64,000 nt of DNA from Blastococcus sp. HT6-30. GTDB taxonomy: Bacteria; Actinomycetota; Actinomycetes; Mycobacteriales; Geodermatophilaceae. This document shows positions 56,472 through 64,000 of the stretch, in pieces. The stretch is taken from contig NZ_CP155792.1 in the NCBI RefSeq assembly GCF_039729015.1, positions 3,616,001-3,680,000 on the forward strand, read 5' to 3'. Positions within the stretch are counted from its first letter, which is position 1. Each line of letters begins with the position of its first letter. Position numbers and translations under genes: made by a program. Under the pieces are notes generated by a model. That model worked only from the letters and a program-made list of their open reading frames with translations. It was not told the DNA's origin and made no database searches.

Positions 56472-58901
56472 TCAGCGAGCGGGCGGGGGGACGACAGGCC
56501 CCGGCGAGCCGCCGACGCCGCCATCGTCCGGGGTGGTCCCGCCGTCCTCCTCGGTCTCCGGCGGCGCCGGTACCGGCGCCGCCGTCTGCGCCGGGGGGCT
56601 CGGGGTGGGCGACGTCGTCGTCGGAACCGACGGCGTCGTCGTCTGTGCCGGGGTGCTCCGGGTGGACGGCGCGGCCGGGGTGTTCACCGGCGACGGCGGC
56701 GCGGTGGTCGGCGCCGGGACGCCCTCGCCGGAGTCACCGGTGATCAGCGCCCTGTCCGGCAGGTCCTCCTCCGGCACGCCTGCGAGGACGGCGTTCATGT
56801 ACTCCTGCCAGATGGCGCCGGGCAGGCCTGCGCCGTAGACGATCTGACCGCGGGTGGTCCTGATCGGCTCCCGGACGTCGGTGCCCATCCACACCGCGGT
56901 GGAGACCGACGGGGTGTAGCCGACCATCCAGGCGTCGGAGTTGTCCTGGCGGTTGAGGCCCTGGGTACCGGTCTTGCTGGCCACCTCCCGGCCGCCGTCC
57001 AGCGCGCGGCGCGAGTAGGACGCGACGTCCTTCAGCGCCACGGTGACGTCGTTGACGACGTCGGCCGGCAGCACCTGCTCACCGGGCTGACCCGCCTGCT
57101 CGAGGAGCACTGCGCCCGCGCTGTCGGTGACCTTCGAGACGAAGTAGGCGTCGCGGAAGACGCCACCCGCGGCGAGGGTGGCGAAGCCCTGCGCCTGGTC
57201 GAAGGGGCGCATCTCGTACTCGCCGATGCCGATGGACGAGCCGGTTCCGCCGTTGGCGTTCGCCAGCGTCGTGCTGCCTTCGAGGTTGCCGCTCTGCCAG
57301 GTGTCGGGCAGGCCGGTCGCCGCGAGGATGGTCTCCCGCACGTTCTCCGGGCCGACCTCGTACGCCAGGCCGTAGAACGTGGTGTTGAGCGAGCGGGTGA
57401 TGGCCTCGGTCAGCGTGCACGCGCCGCAGCTCACGCCGCCGGAGTTGGTCACCGCCTGCTCCCGATCGGGGAAGGTCTGCGGCGAGCTGCCGTCGCGCCG
57501 CGCGCGGATGCCGATGCCCTGCTCCAGCGCCGTGGCCAGGACGTAGGGCTTCACCGAGGAGCCGGGCTGCCGCTGGGCCTGCGCGTAGTCGGTGCCGGTG
57601 CCGTTCTGACCACCGTAGTAGGCGATGACCCCACCGGTGCGGGGGTCGATGGACACCAGGGCCGACCGCAGGTTCTCCGGCTCACCGTCCAGCACGTCCG
57701 CCGCGCTGCCGGTGGCGGCGTCCTGCGCCGGCTTGCTGATCGTCGTGGTGATCTGCAGACCGCCGGCGTTGATCTCCTGGTCGTCGTAGCCCTTGGCCTC
57801 GAGCTCGCGGCGGACCTGCGTGACGATGTGGCCCTCGGGGCCCTCGGGCGTGCCGAGCGGCGAGTCGCCGCGGGGCAGCACCTCCGGGTACACCGAGGCC
57901 TCGCGCTCCGCCGCGGTCAGCCAGCCCTCCTCGACCATCGCGTCGAGCACCAGGCCCCAGCGGGTCCGCGCCCCCTCGGGGTTGGTCTCGGGGTCGTTGC
58001 CGGACGGGCTGCGGATCAGGACGGCGAGCACCGCGCCCTGCTGCGGGGTCAGCTCGGCGGCCGGGACGCCGAAGTAGGTCTTCGCCGCCGCCTCGATGCC
58101 GTAGGCGCCGCGGCCGTAGTAGATGGTGTTCAGGTAGTTCTCGAGGATCTGCTCCTTCGAGAAGTTGTTGTCCAGCTTGATCGCCAGGAAGAGCTCCTGG
58201 AACTTGCGGCTGAAGGTCTGGTCGGTGGTCAGGAACGCGTTCTTGACGTACTGCTGGGTGATCGTCGACCCACCCTGCGTCGAGCCACCGGTCAGGTTGT
58301 TCCAGGCCGCCCGGACGATGCCGGTGAACGAGATGCCCGGGTCGGTGTAGAAGCTGCGGTTCTCCGCCGCGAGCACCGCGCGCTGCGCGGCCTCGCTGAC
58401 CTGGGACAGCGGAACGTTGGTCCGGTTCTCGTCGCCCAGCCGCGCCATCTCGGTCACGCCGTCGGAGTAGTAGAGGACCGTCGTCTGCTTGGTCGAGACC
58501 GAGTCGGGGCTCGGCACCTCGGTGCTGGCGTAGACGACGCCCACGAAGACGAGGAGGAGGGCGAGCGTCCCGCCCATGACGGCGGCGACGATCTTCAGCC
58601 GACGCTTGCGGCCCTGCTTCTTGGTGCCGGTCTTGCCCGTGGTCGCCGGCCGGGCCGGGGGACGGCCTGAGCCGGCGCGCGAGGCGCTCGTGCCGCCCCG
58701 GGACGGCGCGGTCCCACCGCGGGCGGCCGCGTTGCGGCCGGCGGGACGGCCCGAGCCACCGGCCGGCGGACGGCCGGAGCCACCGCCGGGCGGGCGGCCG
58801 GAGCCGCCACCGCCTCCGGTGTTGCGGGTACGGGCGGCCGGCGGCCGGCGGACCGAGCCGGCCCGCGGTGCCACGGGCGAGGTCTCGTCGTGGCTGGGCA
58901 C
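56472..58901 (-). CDS. ponA: Bifunctional penicillin-binding protein (class A PBP, PonA)
   Basis: The 809-aa protein polymerises and cross-links peptidoglycan. A basic Gly/Pro/Arg-rich cytoplasmic tail (about 1-100) and a membrane helix (about 108-130) precede the GT51 domain (AAENRSFYTDPGIS with catalytic Glu; GGSTITQQYVKN) and a transpeptidase domain with SSVKPY (SxxK), SLN (SxN) and ASKTGT (KTG). A Pro/Thr-rich tail (about 725-809) ends it. M. tuberculosis ponA1 has the same layout and context. GTG 58901 is preferred (AGGAAGG 9 nt upstream); GTG 58907 is possible. Confidence 0.95.
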   Translation of the reverse strand: MPSHDETSPVAPRAGSVRRPPAARTRNTGGGGGSGRPPGGGSGRPPAGGSGRPAGRNAAARGGTAPSRGGTSASRAGSGRPPARPATTGKTGTKKQGRKRRLKIVAAVMGGTLALLLVFVGVVYASTEVPSPDSVSTKQTTVLYYSDGVTEMARLGDENRTNVPLSQVSEAAQRAVLAAENRSFYTDPGISFTGIVRAAWNNLTGGSTQGGSTITQQYVKNAFLTTDQTFSRKFQELFLAIKLDNNFSKEQILENYLNTIYYGRGAYGIEAAAKTYFGVPAAELTPQQGAVLAVLIRSPSGNDPETNPEGARTRWGLVLDAMVEEGWLTAAEREASVYPEVLPRGDSPLGTPEGPEGHIVTQVRRELEAKGYDDQEINAGGLQITTTISKPAQDAATGSAADVLDGEPENLRSALVSIDPRTGGVIAYYGGQNGTGTDYAQAQRQPGSSVKPYVLATALEQGIGIRARRDGSSPQTFPDREQAVTNSGGVSCGACTLTEAITRSLNTTFYGLAYEVGPENVRETILAATGLPDTWQSGNLEGSTTLANANGGTGSSIGIGEYEMRPFDQAQGFATLAAGGVFRDAYFVSKVTDSAGAVLLEQAGQPGEQVLPADVVNDVTVALKDVASYSRRALDGGREVASKTGTQGLNRQDNSDAWMVGYTPSVSTAVWMGTDVREPIRTTRGQIVYGAGLPGAIWQEYMNAVLAGVPEEDLPDRALITGDSGEGVPAPTTAPPSPVNTPAAPSTRSTPAQTTTPSVPTTTSPTPSPPAQTAAPVPAPPETEEDGGTTPDDGGVGGSPGPVVPPPAR

Positions 58902-58983
58902 GAGCACACCCCTTCCTGGACTCTCATGATCGACGCCGGGCACCTGCCCGGACACGGAACGTCTTCAGCTGTGGGAGCGGAGC

Positions 58984-59005
58984 GGGCCCGCGTCGCTGCG
59001 GGCCC
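58984..59005 (-). terminator. Hairpin between the DUF5318 gene and ponA
   Basis: GGGCCCGC (58984-58991) pairs with GCGGGCCC (58998-59005) around a 6-nt loop, about 40 nt past the DUF5318 stop. Confidence 0.5.
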
Positions 59006-59044
59006 CGGTCCGCGCGTCACGCGGGCCGGGTGTCGTCCAGCCGG

Positions 59045-59479
59045 TCACTGCTCGGTGGCTGCCCGACGCCGGCCGCGGCGGGGCCGGCGCCCCGGCTCGG
59101 GCTCGGCTCCCAGGACGTACGAGCAGTCCAGGTGGTTCCACCCGCAGCCGCGGCAGACCTCCACCCGGTAGACGGAGAACTCCTCCTGGGCGAGGTCCAT
59201 ACGGGCGAGCTCAGCCTCGGTCTTGGCCTGCCCGGCCACCGGCCCGAGGTGCTCGCCGTACACGTAGTTCACCAGCGTGAGCCGCTCCCGGCGGCACACC
59301 GGGCAGGCCACGTCGGTGGGCTGCCCGTGGTACTTCGCGGCGCGGGACAGGTACGGGCTCGCGTCGCACACCTCGAACAACCCGGTGCGACCGGCATGTA
59401 CTCCCGCCAGGACAGCTCGCCGCTGCAGCGAGTAGTCCACGACGGATCGACGTCCGGGCACGGCGGCCAATGTACGCAC
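59045..59479 (-). CDS. DUF5318 family protein (Rv0049-like)
   Basis: The 144-aa protein has a zinc-ribbon-like pair CPVC (59-62) and CRGC (about 108-111), both flanked by aromatic residues, and a basic tail ([11 protein letters not shown]). This matches the conserved actinobacterial DUF5318 family that lies beside ponA1 in mycobacteria (Rv0049). Its function is unknown; a metal-binding or nucleic-acid role is inferred from the ribbon. ATG 59479 is used; it is divergent from padR. Confidence 0.85.
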   Translation of the reverse strand: MRTLAAVPGRRSVVDYSLQRRAVLAGVHAGRTGLFEVCDASPYLSRAAKYHGQPTDVACPVCRRERLTLVNYVYGEHLGPVAGQAKTEAELARMDLAQEEFSVYRVEVCRGCGWNHLDCSYVLGAEPEPGRRPRRGRRRAATEQ

Positions 59480-59567
59480 CGGCCCGTCCGACGTGCGGTT
59501 CCTCGCCGCAGACCGGTCCCGGGCGGCTCACCCGCCCCACCGGCTGCGGCTGCGGGCCGTCGCCGCC

Positions 59568-59592
59568 TCGATGTATCGTCCCGATACATCGA
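59568..59592. promoter_or_regulatory. PadR operator-like palindrome
   Basis: A perfect inverted repeat with 11-bp arms, TCGATGTATCG-TCC-CGATACATCGA, lies 28 nt upstream of the padR GTG. PadR-type repressors bind ATGT-N-ACAT dyads; this has ATGT and ACAT 11 nt apart. It is unusually A/T-rich for the genome. It probably mediates autorepression and may affect the divergent DUF5318 gene. Confidence 0.75.
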
Positions 59593-59619
59593 CGTACACG
59601 ACCGATCGAGGAGGGCGAC

Positions 59620-60285
59620 GTGCTCGAGTTCGCCATCCTCGGTCTGCTGCACCAGGCCCCGATGCACGGCTACGAGCTGCGCAAGCAGCTCGCCCAGGTG
59701 CTCGGTGGGCTGCGCAGCATCTCCTACGGCTCGCTGTACCCCGCGCTGCGGCGCATGCAGGCGGCCGGGCTCATCGGCACCGACGAGCCCGATCCTCGTG
59801 CGCTGCTGCCGGCCGACGCGCCGCCGCTCACCGGACGGCGCGGGAAGGTGGTCTACACGATCACCGCGGAAGGCAAGGAGCGCTTCCACGAGCTGGTCGG
59901 CCAGACCGGCCCGGAGGCCTACGACGACGGCGGGCTCTTCGGCGTCCGCCTGGCCTTCTTCAGGCACACGGCCCACGACGTCCGGCTGCGGATCCTCGAG
60001 GGCCGCCGGCGCACCGTGGAGCAGCAGCGGGAGGGCTTGCGGACCTCGTTGAGCCGGACCCGCGAGCGGCTCGACCGCTACACCCTCGAGCTGCAGCGCC
60101 ATGGCTTGGAGTCGGTGGACCGGGAGGTCCGCTGGCTCTCCGAGCTCATCGACAGCGAGCGCCGGGAGGCGACGGAGCCAGGAGGAGCGCGCCGGGAGGC
60201 GACGGAGCCAGGACCACTACGGGGGGAGACGGGCGGGACCACGCCGCCCGACCAGCACGAGGCGGAGCCACCGCCGACCACGTGA
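59620..60285 (+). CDS. PadR family transcriptional regulator (Rv0047c-like)
   Basis: The 221-aa regulator has a winged helix-turn-helix (1-90; [24 protein letters not shown], read as separate motifs HGYELRK and [12 protein letters not shown]) and a C-terminal helical dimerisation domain. A hydrophilic tail follows, with a direct repeat (RREATEPG twice) coded by a ~24-bp DNA repeat at 60161 and 60190. Its equivalent lies between ino1 and the DUF5318/ponA genes in mycobacteria. GTG 59620 follows GAGGAGGG. It probably represses itself through the upstream palindrome, and possibly ino1. Confidence 0.92.
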   Translation: MLEFAILGLLHQAPMHGYELRKQLAQVLGGLRSISYGSLYPALRRMQAAGLIGTDEPDPRALLPADAPPLTGRRGKVVYTITAEGKERFHELVGQTGPEAYDDGGLFGVRLAFFRHTAHDVRLRILEGRRRTVEQQREGLRTSLSRTRERLDRYTLELQRHGLESVDREVRWLSELIDSERREATEPGGARREATEPGPLRGETGGTTPPDQHEAEPPPTT

Positions 60286-60289
60286 GCCG

Positions 60290-60315
60290 GCCGGCGGGAT
60301 GTCCGTCCCGCCGGC
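60290..60315 (+). terminator. Hairpin between padR and ino1
   Basis: GCCGGCGGGA (60290-60299) pairs perfectly with TCCCGCCGGC (60306-60315) around a 6-nt loop, 5 nt after the padR stop. It may reduce readthrough into ino1, whose promoter would lie in the following 65 nt. Confidence 0.65.
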
Positions 60316-60380
60316 AGTCAGCACCGGACCGCTCGCGGTTCACCTACACGGGACCGAACGGTCCAGGGAGAAGGAGAGTC

Positions 60381-61460
60381 ATGGGGTCAGTCAAGGTCGC
60401 CATCGTCGGCGTCGGCAACTGCGCCGCCTCGCTCGTTCAGGGCGTCCACTACTACCGCGACGCCGACGAGGCGACGTCGGTGCCGGGGCTCATGCACGTC
60501 CGGTTCGGCGAGTACCACGTCTCCGACATCGAGTTCGTCGCCGCCTTCGACGTCGACGCCAAGAAGGTCGGCCGGGATCTCTCCGAGGCCATCGTGGCCA
60601 GCGAGAACAACACGATCACGATCTGCGACGTCCCGCCGCTCGGCGTGCAGGTGCAGCGCGGCACCACCCTCGACGGCCTCGGCAAGTACTACCGCGAGAC
60701 GATCGAGGAGTCCGACGAGCAGCCGGTCGACGTCGTCGCGGCGCTGCGCGAGTCCGGCGCCGACGTCCTCGTCTGCTACCTGCCCGTGGGCTCGCAGGAG
60801 GCCGCCGAGTTCTACGCCCAGGCGGCGCTGGACGCCGGTGTGGGTTTCGTCAACGCGCTGCCGGTCTTCATCGCCGGCACCCAGGAGTGGGCGGACAAGT
60901 TCACCGCCGCCGGGGTGCCGATCGTCGGTGACGACATCAAGAGCCAGGTCGGCGCCACCATCACGCACCGGGTGCTGGCCAAGCTGTTCGAGGACCGCGG
61001 CGTGCAGCTCGACCGCACCATGCAGCTGAACGTCGGCGGCAACATGGACTTCAAGAACATGCTCGAGCGCGAGCGCCTGGAGTCCAAGAAGATCTCCAAG
61101 ACCCAGGCCGTCACCAGCCAGGTCGACCGCGACATGGGCCAGGGCAACGTGCACATCGGCCCGTCGGACCACGTGCCGTGGCTGTCGGACCGCAAGTGGG
61201 CCTACGTGCGCCTCGAGGGCCGCGCGTTCGGCGACGTCCCGCTGAACCTGGAGTACAAGCTCGAGGTCTGGGACTCCCCGAACTCGGCCGGCATCATCAT
61301 CGACGCCGTCCGCGCCGCGAAGATCGCCAAGGACCGCGGCATCGGCGGCCCGATCCTGTCGGCGTCGTCCTACTTCATGAAGTCCCCGCCGGTGCAGTAC
61401 CGCGACAGCGAGGCCCGCGACCTCGTCGAGGCCTTCATCCGGGGAGACGTCGAGCGCTGA
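60381..61460 (+). CDS. ino1: Inositol-3-phosphate synthase
   Basis: The 359-aa NAD-dependent enzyme converts glucose 6-phosphate to inositol 3-phosphate, the first step to phosphatidylinositol, mycothiol and related lipids. [12 protein letters not shown] is the nucleotide-binding loop; [33 protein letters not shown] and [10 protein letters not shown] match the actinobacterial Ino1 form (Rv0046c type). Length is as expected. ATG 60381 has AAGGAGAG upstream. Mycothiol production would follow from this route in actinobacteria. Confidence 0.96.
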   Translation: MGSVKVAIVGVGNCAASLVQGVHYYRDADEATSVPGLMHVRFGEYHVSDIEFVAAFDVDAKKVGRDLSEAIVASENNTITICDVPPLGVQVQRGTTLDGLGKYYRETIEESDEQPVDVVAALRESGADVLVCYLPVGSQEAAEFYAQAALDAGVGFVNALPVFIAGTQEWADKFTAAGVPIVGDDIKSQVGATITHRVLAKLFEDRGVQLDRTMQLNVGGNMDFKNMLERERLESKKISKTQAVTSQVDRDMGQGNVHIGPSDHVPWLSDRKWAYVRLEGRAFGDVPLNLEYKLEVWDSPNSAGIIIDAVRAAKIAKDRGIGGPILSASSYFMKSPPVQYRDSEARDLVEAFIRGDVER

Positions 61461-61483
61461 GGGGGGCCTCCCACACCTCGCCC

Positions 61484-61514
61484 GGGCCCGCATCTCCTCG
61501 GGGGATGCGGGCCC
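61484..61514 (+). terminator. Terminator after ino1
   Basis: GGGCCCGCATC (61484-61494) pairs with GATGCGGGCCC (61504-61514) around a 9-nt loop, 23 nt after the ino1 stop. Confidence 0.75.
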
Positions 61515-61612
61515 TGCGCGTTCCTGCCGGGGTTCGGGTGGCTGCCCTGCAGGGACCCGCCGCGAGCCTGCGAGTGGCGGGGGCAGGGCGGTCCTTTCAC
61601 TACGCTTCGGCC

Positions 61613-62374
61613 ATGCGTGCCCGCCGCCAGCTCGTCCCCCGGGCCGGCGCGGCCGGGCTCGCCGCGCTGCTGCTCGCCGGCTGCACCGGCGCCGAGCGGC
61701 AGCCCGGAGAGCCGATCACCGAGGACGACGCAGCCGTGCTCGCCGAGCTGCTGCACCGCAACCACGAGGAGGGCGGTGCGGACTTCGTCGTCACCGTGCC
61801 CTTCTCCGACGACGCGGTCCTCACCCTCACCGGGGAGATCGACTTCCGCCGCGCGGTCGGGCAGGCCCAGGCGGTGACCGTGGTCGACGGCGAGGACCGC
61901 GACACCCGCACCCTGTTCTTCGACCGCGACGCCCTGTGGTCCGGTGACTCCCCCGGTCTCCCGGAGGCCCTGACGGCCGACGGCGCCCCCGCGGCGAGCT
62001 ACCTCCGCCGGCCGCTGCCGACGGACTCACGGGCGGTCGAGCTGATCGACGTCGTCGTCCAGGTGCTGCAGAACCTCTCCGCGGAGGCCCCCGACGACCC
62101 CGGGGCGTTCCTCGACGGCCCGTACCGGTGGCACGGCGAGCAGGCGATCGACGGGCAGCCGACCACGGTCTACCGGCTGCGGGACGGGCGCACGGTCGCG
62201 GTCGCCGACTCCGACGAGACGCTGGTGCAGTTCCGGACGCCGCTGCCCGACGGAAGCGCCGAGCTGACGGTCACCCTGGCCGACCACGGCACCCGCAGGC
62301 TGGCGCTGCCCGCCGAGGACGAGACGGCGGCGGCCGAGGACCACCCGGAGATCGCCGAGGCGTACGGGGTCTGA
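61613..62374 (+). CDS. Putative lipoprotein of unknown function
   Basis: The 253-aa product has a basic start, a hydrophobic stretch and the lipobox LLAGC with Cys24, so it should be anchored on the outer face of the membrane. The mature part shows alternating strands with repeated DGQPTTVYRLRDG-type segments, resembling LppX/LprG-like or LolA-like lipid-binding folds only in outline. No family is recognised. ATG 61613 starts the signal peptide. It forms a single-gene unit between two terminators. Confidence 0.8.
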   Translation: MRARRQLVPRAGAAGLAALLLAGCTGAERQPGEPITEDDAAVLAELLHRNHEEGGADFVVTVPFSDDAVLTLTGEIDFRRAVGQAQAVTVVDGEDRDTRTLFFDRDALWSGDSPGLPEALTADGAPAASYLRRPLPTDSRAVELIDVVVQVLQNLSAEAPDDPGAFLDGPYRWHGEQAIDGQPTTVYRLRDGRTVAVADSDETLVQFRTPLPDGSAELTVTLADHGTRRLALPAEDETAAAEDHPEIAEAYGV

Positions 62375-62405
62375 GGGCGGGGGAACCTCACCCGCCGCAG
62401 GAAAG

Positions 62406-62444
62406 CGGGAAGGGGCGGTCTCTTCCCCAGACCGCCCCTTCCCG
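62406..62444. terminator. 16-bp bidirectional terminator
   Basis: Positions 62406-62421 pair perfectly with 62429-62444 around a 7-nt loop, between the convergent lipoprotein and YqgE genes. It can serve both transcripts. Confidence 0.85.
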
Positions 62445-62494
62445 GGGTCCTTCCTACCAGATCGCCGGCGATCGCGCCGCACGGCGCGCCGGGA

Positions 62495-63157
62495 TCAGTT
62501 GACGGTCGGATCCGTCGTCGCCGACGACAGCACCGCCAGCCGGCCGGTCTGCCGGCCCATCACCTGGCGCCACAGCTCCGGTCCCGAGAGGTCGGCGAGC
62601 ACGTCCCCCGGCCGGCTCGGGACGCAGGCCCAGGCGCCCTCGGCGAGCTCACCGGCGAGCTGGCCGGGTGACCAGCCCGCGTAACCGGCGAAGACGCGCA
62701 GGCCGCTCAGCAGGCCGACGAGCGCCTCGGGGTCGGCGTCGAGGTCAACCAGGTGCACGTCACCGGCCACGGGACGCAGGCCGGGCGCGGGGACGTCCGC
62801 CGGCGCCGTGGCGAGGCACAGGGCAGTGTCGGTCTCGCACGGCCCGCCGACGTGGAAGACACCGGGGGCGACGGCGAGCTCGCTCCAGCCCGGCAGCACG
62901 TCGCGGATCTCGACCTGGCTGGGCCTGCCCAGCACCACGCCGAGCGTGCCGGTGTCGGAGTGGTCGAGGACGTAGACGACGGTCCCGGCGAAGGTCGGGT
63001 CGGTCAGGACCGGCATGGCCACCAGCAGGGCGCCCGCGCGGACGTCGTCGAGGCTGCCGATCGACAGCTGCGGAACGGCACCGGCACGCCGGCGACCTGT
63101 CGCGGGCCGCGTGGGCGGACCGGATTCGGGTTCGGGTGACGCAGGCGCCGGCGACAT
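62495..63157 (-). CDS. YqgE/AlgH family protein (UPF0301, Rv0038-like)
   Basis: The 220-aa protein carries the UPF0301 signature: GALLVAMPVLTDPTFAGTVVYVLDHSDTGTLGVVLGRP (in pieces: DPTFAGTVV, GTLGVVLGRP), FHVGGPCE and YAGWSPGQLAGEL. Its function is unsettled. The N-terminal ~28 residues are Pro/Arg-rich and not conserved, so a later start is possible. It is divergent from the MFS gene, as Rv0038 is from Rv0037c in M. tuberculosis. Confidence 0.92.
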   Translation of the reverse strand: MSPAPASPEPESGPPTRPATGRRRAGAVPQLSIGSLDDVRAGALLVAMPVLTDPTFAGTVVYVLDHSDTGTLGVVLGRPSQVEIRDVLPGWSELAVAPGVFHVGGPCETDTALCLATAPADVPAPGLRPVAGDVHLVDLDADPEALVGLLSGLRVFAGYAGWSPGQLAGELAEGAWACVPSRPGDVLADLSGPELWRQVMGRQTGRLAVLSSATTDPTVN

Positions 63158-63313
63158 CTTTCCCAGTGTGCCTCAGATGCGCACCGCCCGGGACGTGCAC
63201 CGGCCGTGATCCGCGTTCCCGTCGGGCGCCCGGCGCGGCTCGGCCGCGACGGCCGCGGCGCGACGGGGCGGCGGTCACGCAGGGGCGATCCAGGCGCGCC
63301 CTAGGGTGACCGC

Positions 63314-64000
63314 GTGGCCGAGGCGGGGACGACCGTGCGCAGCCTGCTGGCGCGACGGGACTTCCTGCGGCTGCTCGGCACCCGGCTGCTGTCGCAGTTC
63401 GGCGACGGCGTCTTCCAGGCGGCGCTCGCCGGCACCGTGCTGTTCAACCCGCAGCGGGCCGCCGACCCGGTGGACGTCGCCGCCGGTTTCGCCGTGCTCC
63501 TGCTCCCCTACTCCCTCGTGGGACCGTTCGCCGGCGTCTGGCTGGACCGCTGGAGCCGCCGGCAGGTCCTACTGCGCGCGAACGTCCTGCGCGCCGGCCT
63601 GGTCGCCGTCGTGGCGGCGCTGGTCCTCGCCGGTGTGCAGGGGCCGGCCTTCTACGCGGCCGGCCTCGCCGTCTTCTCGGTGAACCGGTTCGTGCTGGCC
63701 GCGCTGTCGGCCGGCCTGCCGCACACGACCGACGAGGCGTCACTGGTGTCGGCCAACGCGCTGTCGACGACGTCGGGCGCCGTCGCCACGGTGACCGGGG
63801 GCGGCGTCGCGCTGGCGCTGCTGCAGGTCACCGGGTCCGACGACACCGGTTACGCCTCCCTGGCGCTCTCGGCGGCGCTGCCCTACCTCGGGGCCGCCGC
63901 GGTCGTCGCCGGCTTCCCCCGGGCGCACCTGGGCCCCGACCACATGGCCCGCTCCGCCCGGCTCTCGGTCACCCAGGTGCTCGCCGGCATGGCCTCGGGC
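63314..64000 (+). CDS. MFS transporter, truncated by the window edge (Rv0037c-like)
   Basis: The first 229 residues are present. The start LARRDFLRLLGTRLLSQFGDGVFQAAL and the motif A-like WLDRWSRRQVLLRANVLRAG are typical of MFS exporters of the MFS_3/bacilysin-like group; about six membrane helices are seen before the edge. The substrate is unknown. GTG 63314 has no strong ribosome site but begins the conserved region. Its divergent YqgE neighbour is conserved in mycobacteria. Confidence 0.88.
   Translation, partial: MAEAGTTVRSLLARRDFLRLLGTRLLSQFGDGVFQAALAGTVLFNPQRAADPVDVAAGFAVLLLPYSLVGPFAGVWLDRWSRRQVLLRANVLRAGLVAVVAALVLAGVQGPAFYAAGLAVFSVNRFVLAALSAGLPHTTDEASLVSANALSTTSGAVATVTGGGVALALLQVTGSDDTGYASLALSAALPYLGAAAVVAGFPRAHLGPDHMARSARLSVTQVLAGMASG

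Overview
The window is very G+C-rich (roughly 70-75% by eye). It uses GTG starts freely, has many 1-4 nt start/stop overlaps, and carries genes typical of a motile actinobacterium. The 49.1-63.3 kb part (dnaB-rplI-rpsR-ssb-rpsF, a GT87-type mannosyltransferase, ponA, a DUF5318 protein, a PadR regulator, ino1, YqgE/AlgH, MFS) follows the order of Mycobacterium tuberculosis Rv0058-Rv0037, which lies close to oriC. Together with a complete chemotaxis locus and a GGDEF protein this suggests a motile, stress-tolerant actinobacterium such as a member of the Geodermatophilaceae; the family assignment is inference.

Layout. 0.1-12.4 kb: minus-strand chemotaxis locus with two full chemoreceptors, a deleted third one, cheA, cheW, an unknown gene, cheB, cheR, two CheY-like regulators, a CheX/CheC-like protein and a small unknown protein, ending at a strong terminator. 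12.7-15.7 kb: otsAB (trehalose) and a crcB pair (fluoride export). 15.8-22.1 kb: a CoA-transferase, ngg-asnO for the osmolyte N-acetylglutaminylglutamine amide, and a secreted subtilase. 22.2-26.0 kb: siderophore ABC transporter behind an iron box. 26.1-34.5 kb: mixed metabolic and regulatory genes (aldo/keto reductase, small membrane proteins, flavin reductase, HMG-CoA lyase, PAS-GGDEF, phosphoglucomutase, VOC, AraC). 34.7-39.6 kb: a decaying zone with three broken genes (DUF222-HNH, LGFP repeat, DEAH helicase). 40.2-46.1 kb: dinB, a methyltransferase, a PucR-like regulator and a DesA3-like acyl desaturase with its ferredoxin-type reductase. 46.1-48.8 kb: a secreted amidase between IS-derived repeats. 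49.1-64 kb: the conserved oriC-proximal block.

Signals beyond genes. Three perfect GTTCCACGTGGAAC palindromes and one degenerate copy lie 18-20 kb apart and look like parS (ParB-binding) sites. A CTCAA-N15-GCCGATA promoter precedes cheB, consistent with flagellar-type sigma control. GTCGACAA-type palindromes sit upstream of the chemoreceptors and cheB. The two receptors share a 360-bp stretch that is identical at every base, suggesting gene conversion. A 25-bp perfect operator-like palindrome precedes padR. A consensus DnaA box next to an inverted repeat lies in the long gap upstream of dnaB. A dispersed repeat occurs twice, once forming the end of the GT87 gene.

How the genes work together. 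The chemotaxis genes form a complete receptor-CheW-CheA-CheY circuit with CheR/CheB adaptation and at least one candidate CheY phosphatase. otsAB and ngg-asnO make two compatible solutes. The desaturase and reductase are a redox pair next to a divergent regulator. The replication, ribosome and wall genes form the usual housekeeping neighbourhood. I found no tRNA, rRNA or CRISPR, and no single obviously new multi-gene defence or biosynthetic system; the most novel elements are the two unrecognised proteins of the chemotaxis locus and the regulatory repeats.
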